Assembly: GCA_014804445.1 (NCBI GenBank)
Contig: JAAUZU010000023.1
Location: forward strand, 10,402-67,658
Direction: 5' to 3'
From: Lachnospiraceae bacterium
GTDB taxonomy: Bacteria > Bacillota > Clostridia > Lachnospirales > Lachnospiraceae
Length of the DNA: 57,257 nucleotides
Below, one piece after another: positions 50,693 to 57,257 of the stretch. The notes below the pieces were generated by a model. The model was not told the origin of the DNA, searched no databases, and saw only the letters and a list, made by a program, of their open reading frames with translations. Every line of letters starts with the position of its first letter. Within the stretch, counting starts at the first letter, position 1. Made by a program: the position numbers and the translations under genes.

Positions 50693-52534
50693 ATGAAAAA
50701 ATCAAAATCACGCAATCTTATCATTTGCATTGTTGCAGGCGTTCTCGGGCTTTTCGGTCTGACTATGGTCGTTATGAAGATTGCCCACTTAGGACCTTTC
50801 GCTGCTTCTGACAAAAAGTACCGGCACCTTTCCGCCAACGGCATAGAGACGTGGGACAGCGGTTATATCCGCAAGGAACTCACCTCTCTTGAAGTGGTAA
50901 CCCTGATGGGCAATGGCATCAATCTGGGCAACACTATGGAAGCATACGGGCGCAGCGCTTTCGGCACCACCGCTGCAGTTTCCTCCTACGAAACCTACTG
51001 GGGACAGCCGGTTACCACACAGGAAATGATTACCGCCATGAAAAATGCCGGTTTTGATTCTCTCCGGATTCCGGTTGCATGGACCAACGCGATGGACTAT
51101 GAAAACGGTGATTACACCATTCGGGAGGATTACTTAAACCGCGTGGAGGAAATCATCAATTACGCCCTCAATGAAGACATGTATGTAATCATCAACGACC
51201 ACTGGGACGGAAGCTGGTGGGGCATGTTTGGTTCTGCCAGTGAAGAAACCCGCAAACAGGCAATGGATCTCTATGTATCCATGTGGACGCAGATTGCGGA
51301 GAGATATAAGGAATATTCCGACTACCTGATTTTTGAATCTGCCAATGAAGAACTGGGCAGCCGTCTGAACGATGTGGACGTAGCAGCGGATTCGGGTACC
51401 CTTTCCGAGCAGGAATGTTATGAGATGACGAACCTCATCAATCAGACATTCGTGGACACTGTCCGCGGCACCGGTGGTAACAATGCGCAGAGGTTTTTAT
51501 TGATTGCCGGATATAATACGGATATCCAGAAAACCTGCGACAACCGTTTTGTTATGCCTACGGACACAGCAAAAGATAAGCTGATTGTTTCCGTACATTA
51601 CTATACGCCATGGGGCTATTGCGGCAATTCCAGTCTTTCCGTATGGGGTACAAAGAGAAACTACGGCGAGCAGAACACACTGCTTGAAATGATGAGCAAA
51701 TTCACAGAGCAGGGTTATGGCGTTATCATCGGCGAATATGCTGTCGCAATGCGGGACGACGGCACTGTGAAAGACAATATCTGTGACTTTTTAAGCAATT
51801 TTCTCTACAACTGCGACTTGTATGGTTACTGCCCCATGCTTTGGGACTGCAGTAATCTGTTTGTCAGAAGAGAACTTAAAATGATAGACGAAGATGTGGC
51901 AAATCTTTTCTTAGAGAGACGCTACTCCGCACAGGCTAACCTGACAGAGGAGGAAATCAAGGCGACAGCACAGTCCGCCATTGAAACTGCCGAAGCAAAT
52001 GCTGTCAGCAAGTTTGAAGATACCGCATTTGATGCGGAAGATACCAGCACCGCTGTAGCATGGATTATGTTTAACTCAGGCGACTGGGGCATTATGTACA
52101 GCGTTGGCGATACATATGACCCCGCTTCCAAAACGGACGGACTGGTGGCAACGGACGTAGAGGTTACCGGCGAAGGCACTTATACGGTAAGTCTTGACTT
52201 TACAAAAACCGGCGGGGGATTTGCCAGCGGAACCGCTTTCTGCGCACTGGCTATTGGTAACGGCGAGATTCTTTATCCCGGTTACGTCGTTACCATCACA
52301 GAGCTTGCCATAAACGGAGAGCCCTACACACTTACGGCTGCTCCTTATACCACCTCTGATGACCAAAAGTGTACCCGCGTCAATATCTTCAATGAATGGG
52401 TCACCGCGGTTCCTCCAGAGGCTCGTACCGCTGACGGCAATATTTCCAATGTTTCACCCGTCATCGTGGACAATGCGGACCTCAGCCATATGGAAACACT
52501 TTCCATTACCTTTACATATGGTCCTGCACAATAG
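50693..52534 (+). CDS. GH5-family glycoside hydrolase (endoglucanase-like)
   Basis: A 613-residue exported enzyme: signal anchor (about 8-28), GH5 catalytic domain (about 65-400), and a C-terminal beta-rich module (about 440-613) that may bind carbohydrate. GINLGNTMEA, SLRIPVAW, DHWDGSWWG, the acid/base E219 in FESANEEL and the nucleophile E348 in IIGEYAV are the expected GH5 landmarks. The likely substrate is a beta-glucan such as cellulose or glucomannan. AAGGAGG precedes the ATG. Same operon as the hybrid kinase. Confidence 0.92.
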   Translation: MKKSKSRNLIICIVAGVLGLFGLTMVVMKIAHLGPFAASDKKYRHLSANGIETWDSGYIRKELTSLEVVTLMGNGINLGNTMEAYGRSAFGTTAAVSSYETYWGQPVTTQEMITAMKNAGFDSLRIPVAWTNAMDYENGDYTIREDYLNRVEEIINYALNEDMYVIINDHWDGSWWGMFGSASEETRKQAMDLYVSMWTQIAERYKEYSDYLIFESANEELGSRLNDVDVAADSGTLSEQECYEMTNLINQTFVDTVRGTGGNNAQRFLLIAGYNTDIQKTCDNRFVMPTDTAKDKLIVSVHYYTPWGYCGNSSLSVWGTKRNYGEQNTLLEMMSKFTEQGYGVIIGEYAVAMRDDGTVKDNICDFLSNFLYNCDLYGYCPMLWDCSNLFVRRELKMIDEDVANLFLERRYSAQANLTEEEIKATAQSAIETAEANAVSKFEDTAFDAEDTSTAVAWIMFNSGDWGIMYSVGDTYDPASKTDGLVATDVEVTGEGTYTVSLDFTKTGGGFASGTAFCALAIGNGEILYPGYVVTITELAINGEPYTLTAAPYTTSDDQKCTRVNIFNEWVTAVPPEARTADGNISNVSPVIVDNADLSHMETLSITFTYGPAQ

Positions 52535-52552
52535 AAAATGGGGATATAGGTG

Positions 52553-52768
52553 ATTGCGAAGCTCGGAGACGATACCGTTGTCATTGTGAACATTCTATAT
52601 TCCAACGCAGACACGCTCTCGCTCCGAGCTTACCGTAGCGGTACGTAAGCTGCCAAAATACGGCAGCAAGTCATGCCTGCATGACTTTGGTACCGACGAT
52701 AAGCAAGGGTCTGCTTATGGAATATAGAATGTGCACAATTCGAAATTGGTAGATATGAGTTTCGCAAT
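52553..52768 (+). repeat. palindromic repeat, copy B2
   Basis: Same build as B1. Outer ATTGCGAAGCT (52553-52563) with AGTTTCGCAAT (52758-52768). Middle ACATTCTATATTCCA with TGGAATATAGAATGT, where B1 has ACATGGTATTTTCCA with TGGAATATACCATGT. Inner CTTACCGT-AG-CGGTAC with GTACCGACGATAAG. GTAG is at 52635-52638, box CGCTCTCGCTC just before. It carries the extra hairpin AAGTCATGCCTGCATGACTT (52668-52687) that A2 also has and B1 lacks. No gene in 52535-52846. Confidence 0.92.
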
Positions 52769-52789
52769 TATTAAAAATAGTATAAAAAT

Positions 52790-52818
52790 AAAGAGGATGC
52801 ATATTTTGCATCCTCTTT
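52790..52818. terminator. bidirectional terminator between GH5 and the FliD-like gene
   Basis: AAAGAGGATGCA and TGCATCCTCTTT form a 12-bp perfect stem with a TATTT loop, followed by GCTTTTATCTTTATTTTTTTT on the plus strand and by TATTTTTATAC on the minus strand. Confidence 0.9.
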
Positions 52819-52846
52819 GCTTTTATCTTTATTTTTTTTAAATCGA

Positions 52847-54076
52847 TTATACGGCGCTGGCGTAACGGGCATTTCCTTGTACATTATAGCCTCCGTCAGA
52901 CGTATAACCATTCGCAGCATTCGCCTGTGTAGTCATATAATAGTCTACGAGTGATGCATTGGAGGCAACAGAAGAGCCATAGTTCTGGAAAAATTTCTGT
53001 ACCTTGGACATATCTGAATTTTTAAATGTGTCCTCATCAATCGTCATTCTGCCCTTAGCGTTCACATTGATTCCAAACTGCTTCAACGCATCTGCATTGC
53101 TTGCTGTTTTTTCTCTAATGTAAGATAAATTTGCTAATACACCGGAATTTGAACTGGATTCAGCCGCATCAAACATGCTGTTATAATTACTTACAAAGCT
53201 CTTTGCCGTGGCAAAAATCTTGTCAATGTCGTACTTACCGGTCTCATTGCCGTCTTTATCCTTTACCTTTTCATATAAGCTGTCAGATGCAAGCGCTTTG
53301 CCGTCTGCCTTGAGGGAAGCCGCACTGGAAGCTGCCGCACTACTTGTTTCCGTACTGCCGGACGTAGCATCTGTACCGGATGCAGAACCTGCAAACTGAA
53401 CGCGCGATGCAACTGCCGAACCGTAGCTCGTGACATTGCTTGCCGAGAACAACTCCTGTACCTTATCGACACCGGCTTTTTTCAGCGTGCCCTCATCAAG
53501 ATCGATCGTCCCATTTGAATTAACTGTGATACCAATCTCTGCAAGCTTATCCGCATTCGCAGCCGTACTGCTCATCATATTCGCCACATATGCCGTTTTG
53601 CTCGTCAACGTGGAACCCTTTGCCGCGCTCACAACATCATTATAATCCGACACATAAGCTTTCACCGCAGAAACTACCTTGTCTGCTGCACTCTTGCCAT
53701 TTGCCGTGTCCGTATAAGTGCTGTCCTTCCGCAATGTTGAAAGAGAAGTATTCAAGTTTGAAAGTCCCGATGTCAGATTGGCATTTGCCTCCTGCGTATC
53801 TTTGGAAACCTTCGGATTCCTCTTCTCTTCCAGAATTCTGTCAAGCATATTGCTTGTGCTGCTCTTCGCACTGGATGACGTTGATGTTGCACTTACACTT
53901 GAACTTTGGCTTGAACCGTAATAAGCCTTCATCAGCTTACCATAGCTGCCATTCTTGATACTTGTATAATCTGATAGGAAATTCAGATTGCCAAGACTAC
54001 TTGAGCTTGAACCTGCACTCTGGAACAAATACGAATAATTCTGACTCGTATTCCCCACATTAATACTAATACCCAT
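52847..54076 (-). CDS. Ser-rich protein with two FliD-like repeats
   Basis: A 409-residue protein without a signal peptide, rich in Ser, Ala, Asn and Tyr. Two related modules (about 115-225 and 265-380) share YVSDYNDVVSAA / FVSNYNSMFDAA, then ADKLAEIGITVNSNGTIDLDE / ADALKQFGINVNAKGRMTIDE, then VDKVQELFSASNVTSYGSAVAS / MSKVQKFFQNYGSSVAS. This pattern resembles the C-terminal part of the flagellar cap protein FliD. The N-terminus (NFLSDYTSIKNGSYGKLMKAYY) seems conserved in Lachnospiraceae proteins I recall. No other flagellar gene is in the window. Clear AAGGAG site and promoter. Confidence 0.75.
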   Translation of the reverse strand: MGISINVGNTSQNYSYLFQSAGSSSSSLGNLNFLSDYTSIKNGSYGKLMKAYYGSSQSSSVSATSTSSSAKSSTSNMLDRILEEKRNPKVSKDTQEANANLTSGLSNLNTSLSTLRKDSTYTDTANGKSAADKVVSAVKAYVSDYNDVVSAAKGSTLTSKTAYVANMMSSTAANADKLAEIGITVNSNGTIDLDEGTLKKAGVDKVQELFSASNVTSYGSAVASRVQFAGSASGTDATSGSTETSSAAASSAASLKADGKALASDSLYEKVKDKDGNETGKYDIDKIFATAKSFVSNYNSMFDAAESSSNSGVLANLSYIREKTASNADALKQFGINVNAKGRMTIDEDTFKNSDMSKVQKFFQNYGSSVASNASLVDYYMTTQANAANGYTSDGGYNVQGNARYASAV

Positions 54077-54164
54077 AAAATCACTCCTTTGCTGACTGAC
54101 GGAGCCTCCGTGCTCCTACTATTGTTATGAAGCTACTTTCCCATGCTTCTTTTTAATCATCCTT

Positions 54165-54193
54165 ATCATAGCATCCTTTGCGCCAAAATACAA
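54165..54193 (-). promoter_or_regulatory. promoter of the FliD-like gene
   Basis: Minus strand TTGTAT (54188-54193), 17 bp, TATGAT (54165-54170) with TGC in front. This is a sigma-A type, not the flagellar sigma-28 type. A small GGAGC/GCTCC hairpin lies in the leader. Confidence 0.65.
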
Positions 54194-54215
54194 TACCTAA
54201 TAAAATAAATATTGA

Positions 54216-54467
54216 TTAACCCTTTAAGCCTCTTGACTGGCGGTCCATATCCTCCACTACAATATCATAGATTTCTCCAAGGGAAGCACAGTATTCCAAT
54301 ACCTTCCAAGGCTCGTTTGTATGATAATGAATCTTAATCAGCTCCTCGTCACCGACCGCCAAAAGGCAGTCTCCTTTAAAATTCTCCGTGAAGTAGTCGC
54401 TTATTACATCCTCGTCGAGGTCTTCTCCTTCAATCAGTAGTTGTGTGTCATATTTAAATTCCAGCAT
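54216..54467 (-). CDS. stand-alone FakA C-terminal-like domain (DAK/DegV-related)
   Basis: An 83-residue protein: GEDLDEDVISDYFTENFKGDCLLAVGDEELIKIHYHTNEPWKVLEYCASLGEIYDIVVEDMDRQ. This matches the middle/C-terminal segment of YloV/FakA proteins (kinase partner in fatty-acid activation), where GDSLVVVGD and VHTNNPGKALE-like wording is typical. The ATP-binding DAK2 domain is missing, so it cannot be a kinase. It may be a regulatory or fatty-acid-binding-protein-contacting module. GGAGAAAAAGG precedes the ATG. Confidence 0.75.
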   Translation of the reverse strand: MLEFKYDTQLLIEGEDLDEDVISDYFTENFKGDCLLAVGDEELIKIHYHTNEPWKVLEYCASLGEIYDIVVEDMDRQSRGLKG

Positions 54468-54498
54468 CCTTTTTCTCCTTCCTTTCGGTAGCTATTAT

Positions 54499-54638
54499 AA
54501 GTACTTACAAAATGTTTTCTGCAAGTAACGGAAATAGTAACTATAGACAAAAACGGGCTCCGAAGCAGTGGCAAGTCGCCCTTATTTTGTCTATAGTTAC
54601 TATTTCCTGTATCTTAGCAGGAAGTTTTGCAAGCACTT
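54499..54638. repeat. palindromic element, type C
   Basis: A perfect 23-bp inverted repeat (54530-54552 with 54585-54607, GGAAATAGTAAC/GTTACTATTTCC and inward) has an inner GGGC/GCCC hairpin. Outer arms AAGTACTTACAAAA (54499-54512) and TTTTGCAAGCACTT (54625-54638) pair with only G-T-type changes. Its sequence differs from the A/B family and lacks the box and GTAG, but the nested build is alike. Confidence 0.85.
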
Positions 54639-54737
54639 GATTATTTTTATTACTTGCAATATATCAAACAAAAAGGAAGTCGTCAATATATTAAATCTTT
54701 GAGTGGCATTCCGCTATTACCGGCTGGCAAAACATTG

Positions 54738-54851
54738 CTAAAGTTGCAGACGGATGTCATTCGCTCCATATCCCATTCCCAGCAGAGCAGTGACTATATC
54801 CGTGTACACATCGTCTACCGCATCACCTTCCGAACTAAGAATCGGCGTCAT
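54738..54851 (-). other. short unidentified reading frame or gene remnant
   Basis: A 37-codon frame (MTPILSSEGDAVDDVYTDIVTALLGMGYGANDIRLQL) that stays open to 54878. It reads like real protein (helical, LLGMGYGANDI recalls RuvA C-terminal or UBA-like helices), but has no ribosome site and no neighbour to complete it. The rest of 54640-54944 contains nothing I recognise. Confidence 0.3.
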
Positions 54852-54944
54852 CAGCAAAATACGATTGCGGAGTAACTGTTAGGCGGGAAAACGGAATCGG
54901 AAAACGATCCCTCCGCTTCCCCATTAAACTGACAAATAAACATA

Positions 54945-55690
54945 TCATTTCTCCCTTCTGTTAATATAGGTTTCAGAGCTGGAAATCGTCTTATAGTATT
55001 TAAAATTGTTTTCCAGCATATATATAGGCAATCCCCGCTTTAAATTGTTTAATATAGTTTCACAATGAGTTTTTTGGTTTTGGACATATTTCTCTGGCTC
55101 TTCCAACACTGTCACAAATGGATTTTGGGGCTTCATGAATAAAATCCCTAAGATAGCGTCCGGATTTAAATATAAAGTATTTATTTCGTTATTCTCTGTT
55201 GGAGAAATTTTTGTTGAGAAACTTTGTAATTTTTCCTCCGTACATTCTTCAATTTCTAAAGTCTTACCTAAATTTCCATTTGTACTGCCATCCTTTGTAT
55301 TCATCTTATATATAACATCCATCATCTTGAAAGGATCTGCTATGATTGCAAACTGTCTTCTTCCTATGAATATTTTTTGGTGCTGTCCATTGATGATAGA
55401 CCAGTTCATCTTTATGTGTAAACCGCAAGAACCTATCGCCCTTTGTACTTCGTCTTCTGTGCTGCCACATTCCTCTAATTCACACAAAACGTTCTTTATG
55501 CCATCATTGCAAATGGACTGTTTGTTCTTGTAAGCTTCTTTTAATTTCCATGCAAGCTCCTGTTTTTTTCCATATGTTCAAATATATAAACAAGATCTTT
55601 GGTGTCAACGGACGACACCATAACAGGGGCATTATCCCCAAATAAAAATCTTCCCTTTAATTCTTCTTCTTCAACTAACATAATTTCCAT
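54945..55690 (-). CDS. unknown protein split by a -1 frameshift
   Basis: Two frames read as one protein. Frame 1 starts at ATG 55690 (GGGAG 8 bp upstream): MEIMLVEEEELKGRFLFGDN, to YIFEHMEKN. It would stop at 55541. Frame 2, shifted by -1 at 55562-55568, continues QELAWKLKEAYKNKQSIC, then LCELEECGSTEDEVQRAIGSCGL and on to the stop at 54945. The joined product is about 248 residues. No domain is recognised; FIGRRQFAIIADPFKMMDVIYKM and NPDAILGILFMKPQNPFVTVLEEPE are notable segments. Either a pseudogene or sequencing error at A7, or programmed frameshifting. Confidence 0.6.
55562..55568 (-). other. slippery heptamer A AAA AAC at the frame junction
   Basis: In frame 1 the codons are GAA AAA AAC, so the heptamer is in the exact X-XXY-YYZ register used for -1 ribosomal frameshifting. 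After a -1 slip the next codon is CAG, the frame of the downstream open reading frame. A single lost A in the A7 run would give the same picture. Confidence 0.55.
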
Positions 55691-55748
55691 ATCTTTTTCT
55701 CCCTGTATAATAGTGGTGTAATCAAATATGCTTGTCAAACCGTATATT

Positions 55749-56171
55749 CTACAGTAAGGTATCCCACACTTTCTGGAGGAGCGAGTGAAAGATTTCCCGC
55801 TCTGTTTCCGTCAGTTTTTCAAGAAGCTGCTCTTCTGCTTTTGCCACATTTTTGCCTGCACTGCAGCAACAACTTTCTCCTTTTTCTGTGATACGCAACA
55901 GTTTTACTCTTTTATCCACTTCATCGCTAAAGCCTCCTATGTAGCCCCGCTGTTCCAGCCGGTTCACAATACCTGCGGCTGTGGACTGCGCAACATGAAG
56001 CGTCCGTTCCAACTCTTTTAAAGACATCTGCTTTTCCGGGCTTTGACTGAGTATCATCAGAGCGTCCGCCTGCGCCGTAGTCAATTCCTGTGAGCGCAGC
56101 ATATTGTTGGTGTTTTTTTCCAGTTCGTTATGGATTTGCTTGATTAACGTGCCGCATGCATTTCTTTTCAA
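55749..56171 (-). CDS. MarR-family transcriptional regulator
   Basis: A 140-residue regulator with the MarR winged helix: LTTAQADALMILSQSPEKQMSLKELERTLHVAQSTAAGIVNRLEQRGYI, then the wing DKRVKLLRITEKG. An unusual CCCS lies just after the wing, which could allow redox control, and dimerisation helices end the protein. GGAGGG lies 7 bp before TTG 56171, which I take as the start (an earlier TTG at 56186 lies before that site). Confidence 0.9.
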   Translation of the reverse strand: MKRNACGTLIKQIHNELEKNTNNMLRSQELTTAQADALMILSQSPEKQMSLKELERTLHVAQSTAAGIVNRLEQRGYIGGFSDEVDKRVKLLRITEKGESCCCSAGKNVAKAEEQLLEKLTETEREIFHSLLQKVWDTLL

Positions 56172-56226
56172 TCCCTTTCCCTCCAATCCTGCTGATAACT
56201 TTGCATACTACCGGCTCTCAGTCCTT

Positions 56227-57255
56227 TTAACCGGCAAAATAATCGCTTTCCAGCGCTTTATCTATGGAAATCTTCCAGTTCGTCCTTGCCATTAGGAGAA
56301 TTTCGAATAGCGCGTCTAACTGTTCCAGCAGTTCATCTATACTTTGCTGCGCATCAAAACGTCTCAGCTCTATCCGTCCCTGGTCGCCTATATGCTCGAG
56401 ATTTACTGCCTGATAATGCTGCTTATCCTCTGCCGTTACCTTGTTTGCTCCTCCCAGTATACGCTCCAGTTTGTCTGTTACGTGTATGTATACCCTCTCA
56501 TGCATACCTTGCACAAACCGGGTTAAGTCCATCGGTCTCCTGTCAAATTCTGCAATAAAATTCTGAAATGGTACCCATTCGTTTATCGGTTCAAAAAGAA
56601 ACGGTGCGTTTTCCATGTCCGTGGATGCTACCAGAAGCTTTCTCTGCCTTTCTGTCAGAAAAGATTCTGCAAGCTGCCTTTTTTGCTTCTCTGTAAGAGA
56701 ATCCTTTAAGGCTTCCCTCTTTGCTTCACATGAGTAAAGCACTAGAAAATTCCGCAGGTATGTAGCGTTTTCGGAAAATGCAGTCCTTGCGTCAAGGGAA
56801 ATATGCCCGCCTCCGCCGGTGGCCGGATCTTTATCCGCTGTAAGACCATACTCGCCTATATGATGAAACAGCAGTTCATCGATAAAAAACCCGTAATCCT
56901 GAAAGAACTGATAGGGCATTGGCTGCGTCTGAAGCTCTATACAAACCGGGTCAAGGTCAAAATTAACTTTCCAGTTCACAACTTTTTTCTGCACCGTATC
57001 TTCTATGCAAAACTCAATTTCCACAGCACTATATGCCGCATTTTCAAATTTTTTTCTTCCTCTCCCCGTATTCGTCGCCGTAACCTTTAAATGTGACAGG
57101 CTTTTTTTGTAATCATAAGTCCTTATCAGCTTTCCCGTCCAGTCCGCAATAATACTGTTTCCAACATCAATTCCCTTTCCCGGATTATTTTTTTCCAAAT
57201 CACTTAAATCAAAATGAAAATCCTTGTGATGAAAGGTAAACTCTGTTCCTATCAA
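56227..57255 (-). CDS. unidentified protein, cut by the window edge
   Basis: At least 342 residues; the frame runs off the right end, so the N-terminus is missing. It contains PATGGGGHISLDARTAF (about 145-160) and, near the end, AVNLEHIGDQGRIELRRFDAQQS. A Gly-rich loop with His followed by an Arg-containing R-I-E-x-R strand recalls glutamine synthetase- and amidoligase-like carboxylate-amine ligases, but the match is weak and I would not name it so. Between these lie charged helical segments (LTEKQKRQLAESFLTERQRKLL). Confidence 0.6.
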   Translation of the reverse strand: MIGTEFTFHHKDFHFDLSDLEKNNPGKGIDVGNSIIADWTGKLIRTYDYKKSLSHLKVTATNTGRGRKKFENAAYSAVEIEFCIEDTVQKKVVNWKVNFDLDPVCIELQTQPMPYQFFQDYGFFIDELLFHHIGEYGLTADKDPATGGGGHISLDARTAFSENATYLRNFLVLYSCEAKREALKDSLTEKQKRQLAESFLTERQRKLLVASTDMENAPFLFEPINEWVPFQNFIAEFDRRPMDLTRFVQGMHERVYIHVTDKLERILGGANKVTAEDKQHYQAVNLEHIGDQGRIELRRFDAQQSIDELLEQLDALFEILLMARTNWKISIDKALESDYFAG

Positions 57256-57257
57256 CA

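Noticed and set aside
52847..54193. Flagellar sigma-28 promoter for the FliD-like gene
   Set aside because: No TAAA-N15-GCCGATAA-like sequence; a good sigma-A promoter is present instead.
54627..54875. 82-codon plus-strand frame after the type C palindrome
   Set aside because: Starts inside the palindrome arm without a ribosome site; composition does not look like a protein.
1..57257. CRISPR arrays, tRNA or rRNA genes
   Set aside because: No regularly spaced short repeats and no cloverleaf or rRNA segments were found by reading both strands.
1..57257. Insertion sequences or integrases that could have moved the palindromes
   Set aside because: No transposase, integrase or Y1-type frame is present in the window.

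Overview
The window looks like the chromosome of a Firmicute of the Lachnospiraceae type (gut Clostridia). The signs are strong AGGAGG-type ribosome binding sites, consensus sigma-A promoters, a T-box before leuA, MutS2, an AgrC/AgrA-like sensor pair, BspA-like leucine-rich repeat and DUF4430 proteins, and a FeoA-FeoA-FeoB locus with a Cys-rich FeoB partner. Base composition is roughly mid-40s % GC by eye. A few AT-rich accessory genes stand out: the HEAT-like gene near 10.3 kb, the toxin-antitoxin pair near 36 kb, and the AAA/DUF4143 ATPase near 38 kb.

Layout. 0-5 kb: GtrA-like flippase and 2-hydroxyacid dehydrogenase, then a lipoprotein/membrane/BspA-LRR lipoprotein group, all on the minus strand. 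5.1-5.7 kb: a gene-free cluster of large palindromes. 5.7-7.7 kb: LytTR regulator and GHKL kinase. 7.8-10.1 kb: pgi and a membrane protein. 10.3-17.3 kb: HEAT-like gene, another palindrome, then a five-gene unit (TSCPD protein, murG, mutS2, OmpR-type regulator, kinase). 17.3-21 kb: a cobalamin-riboswitch-controlled ECF S component and DUF4430 protein, and a large solute-binding lipoprotein. 21-25 kb: Cys-rich membrane protein with a radical SAM enzyme, YcxB-like protein, mntP with its manganese riboswitch, an orphan adenylation-domain fragment, and an XRE regulator. 25-31.5 kb: HExxH lipoprotein, membrane-fused spermidine-synthase-like protein, and the feo iron locus with two DtxR-type palindromes. 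31.6-36.5 kb: YtrA-type regulator with ABC exporter, palindrome, leuA behind a T-box, and a toxin-antitoxin pair. 36.5-41.6 kb: C39-like peptidase, AAA ATPase, uncharacterised protein, and an Lsa-like ABC-F protein with a six-codon leader peptide and attenuator. 41.8-47.5 kb: NHL-like lipoprotein with a MacB-like ABC system, and a MATE transporter. 47.5-52.5 kb: hybrid sensor kinase followed by a GH5 glycanase. 52.5-57.3 kb: palindrome, FliD-like Ser-rich protein, FakA-C-like small protein, a third type of palindrome, a gene split by a -1 frameshift at a slippery heptamer, a MarR regulator, and a truncated unknown gene.

The most unusual signal is a dispersed repeat superfamily: five copies (5.2, 5.5, 11.2, 33.6 and 52.6 kb) plus a possible degenerate relative. 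Each copy has a shared core (GCTCTCGCTC-type box and a GTAG tetranucleotide whose AG is extrahelical at the foot of an inner hairpin) inside long outer arms. The arms differ between copies yet remain almost perfectly self-complementary within each copy. That pattern points to selection on a folded form, as in REP/RAYT-like elements or a structured RNA. No transposase is present in the window.
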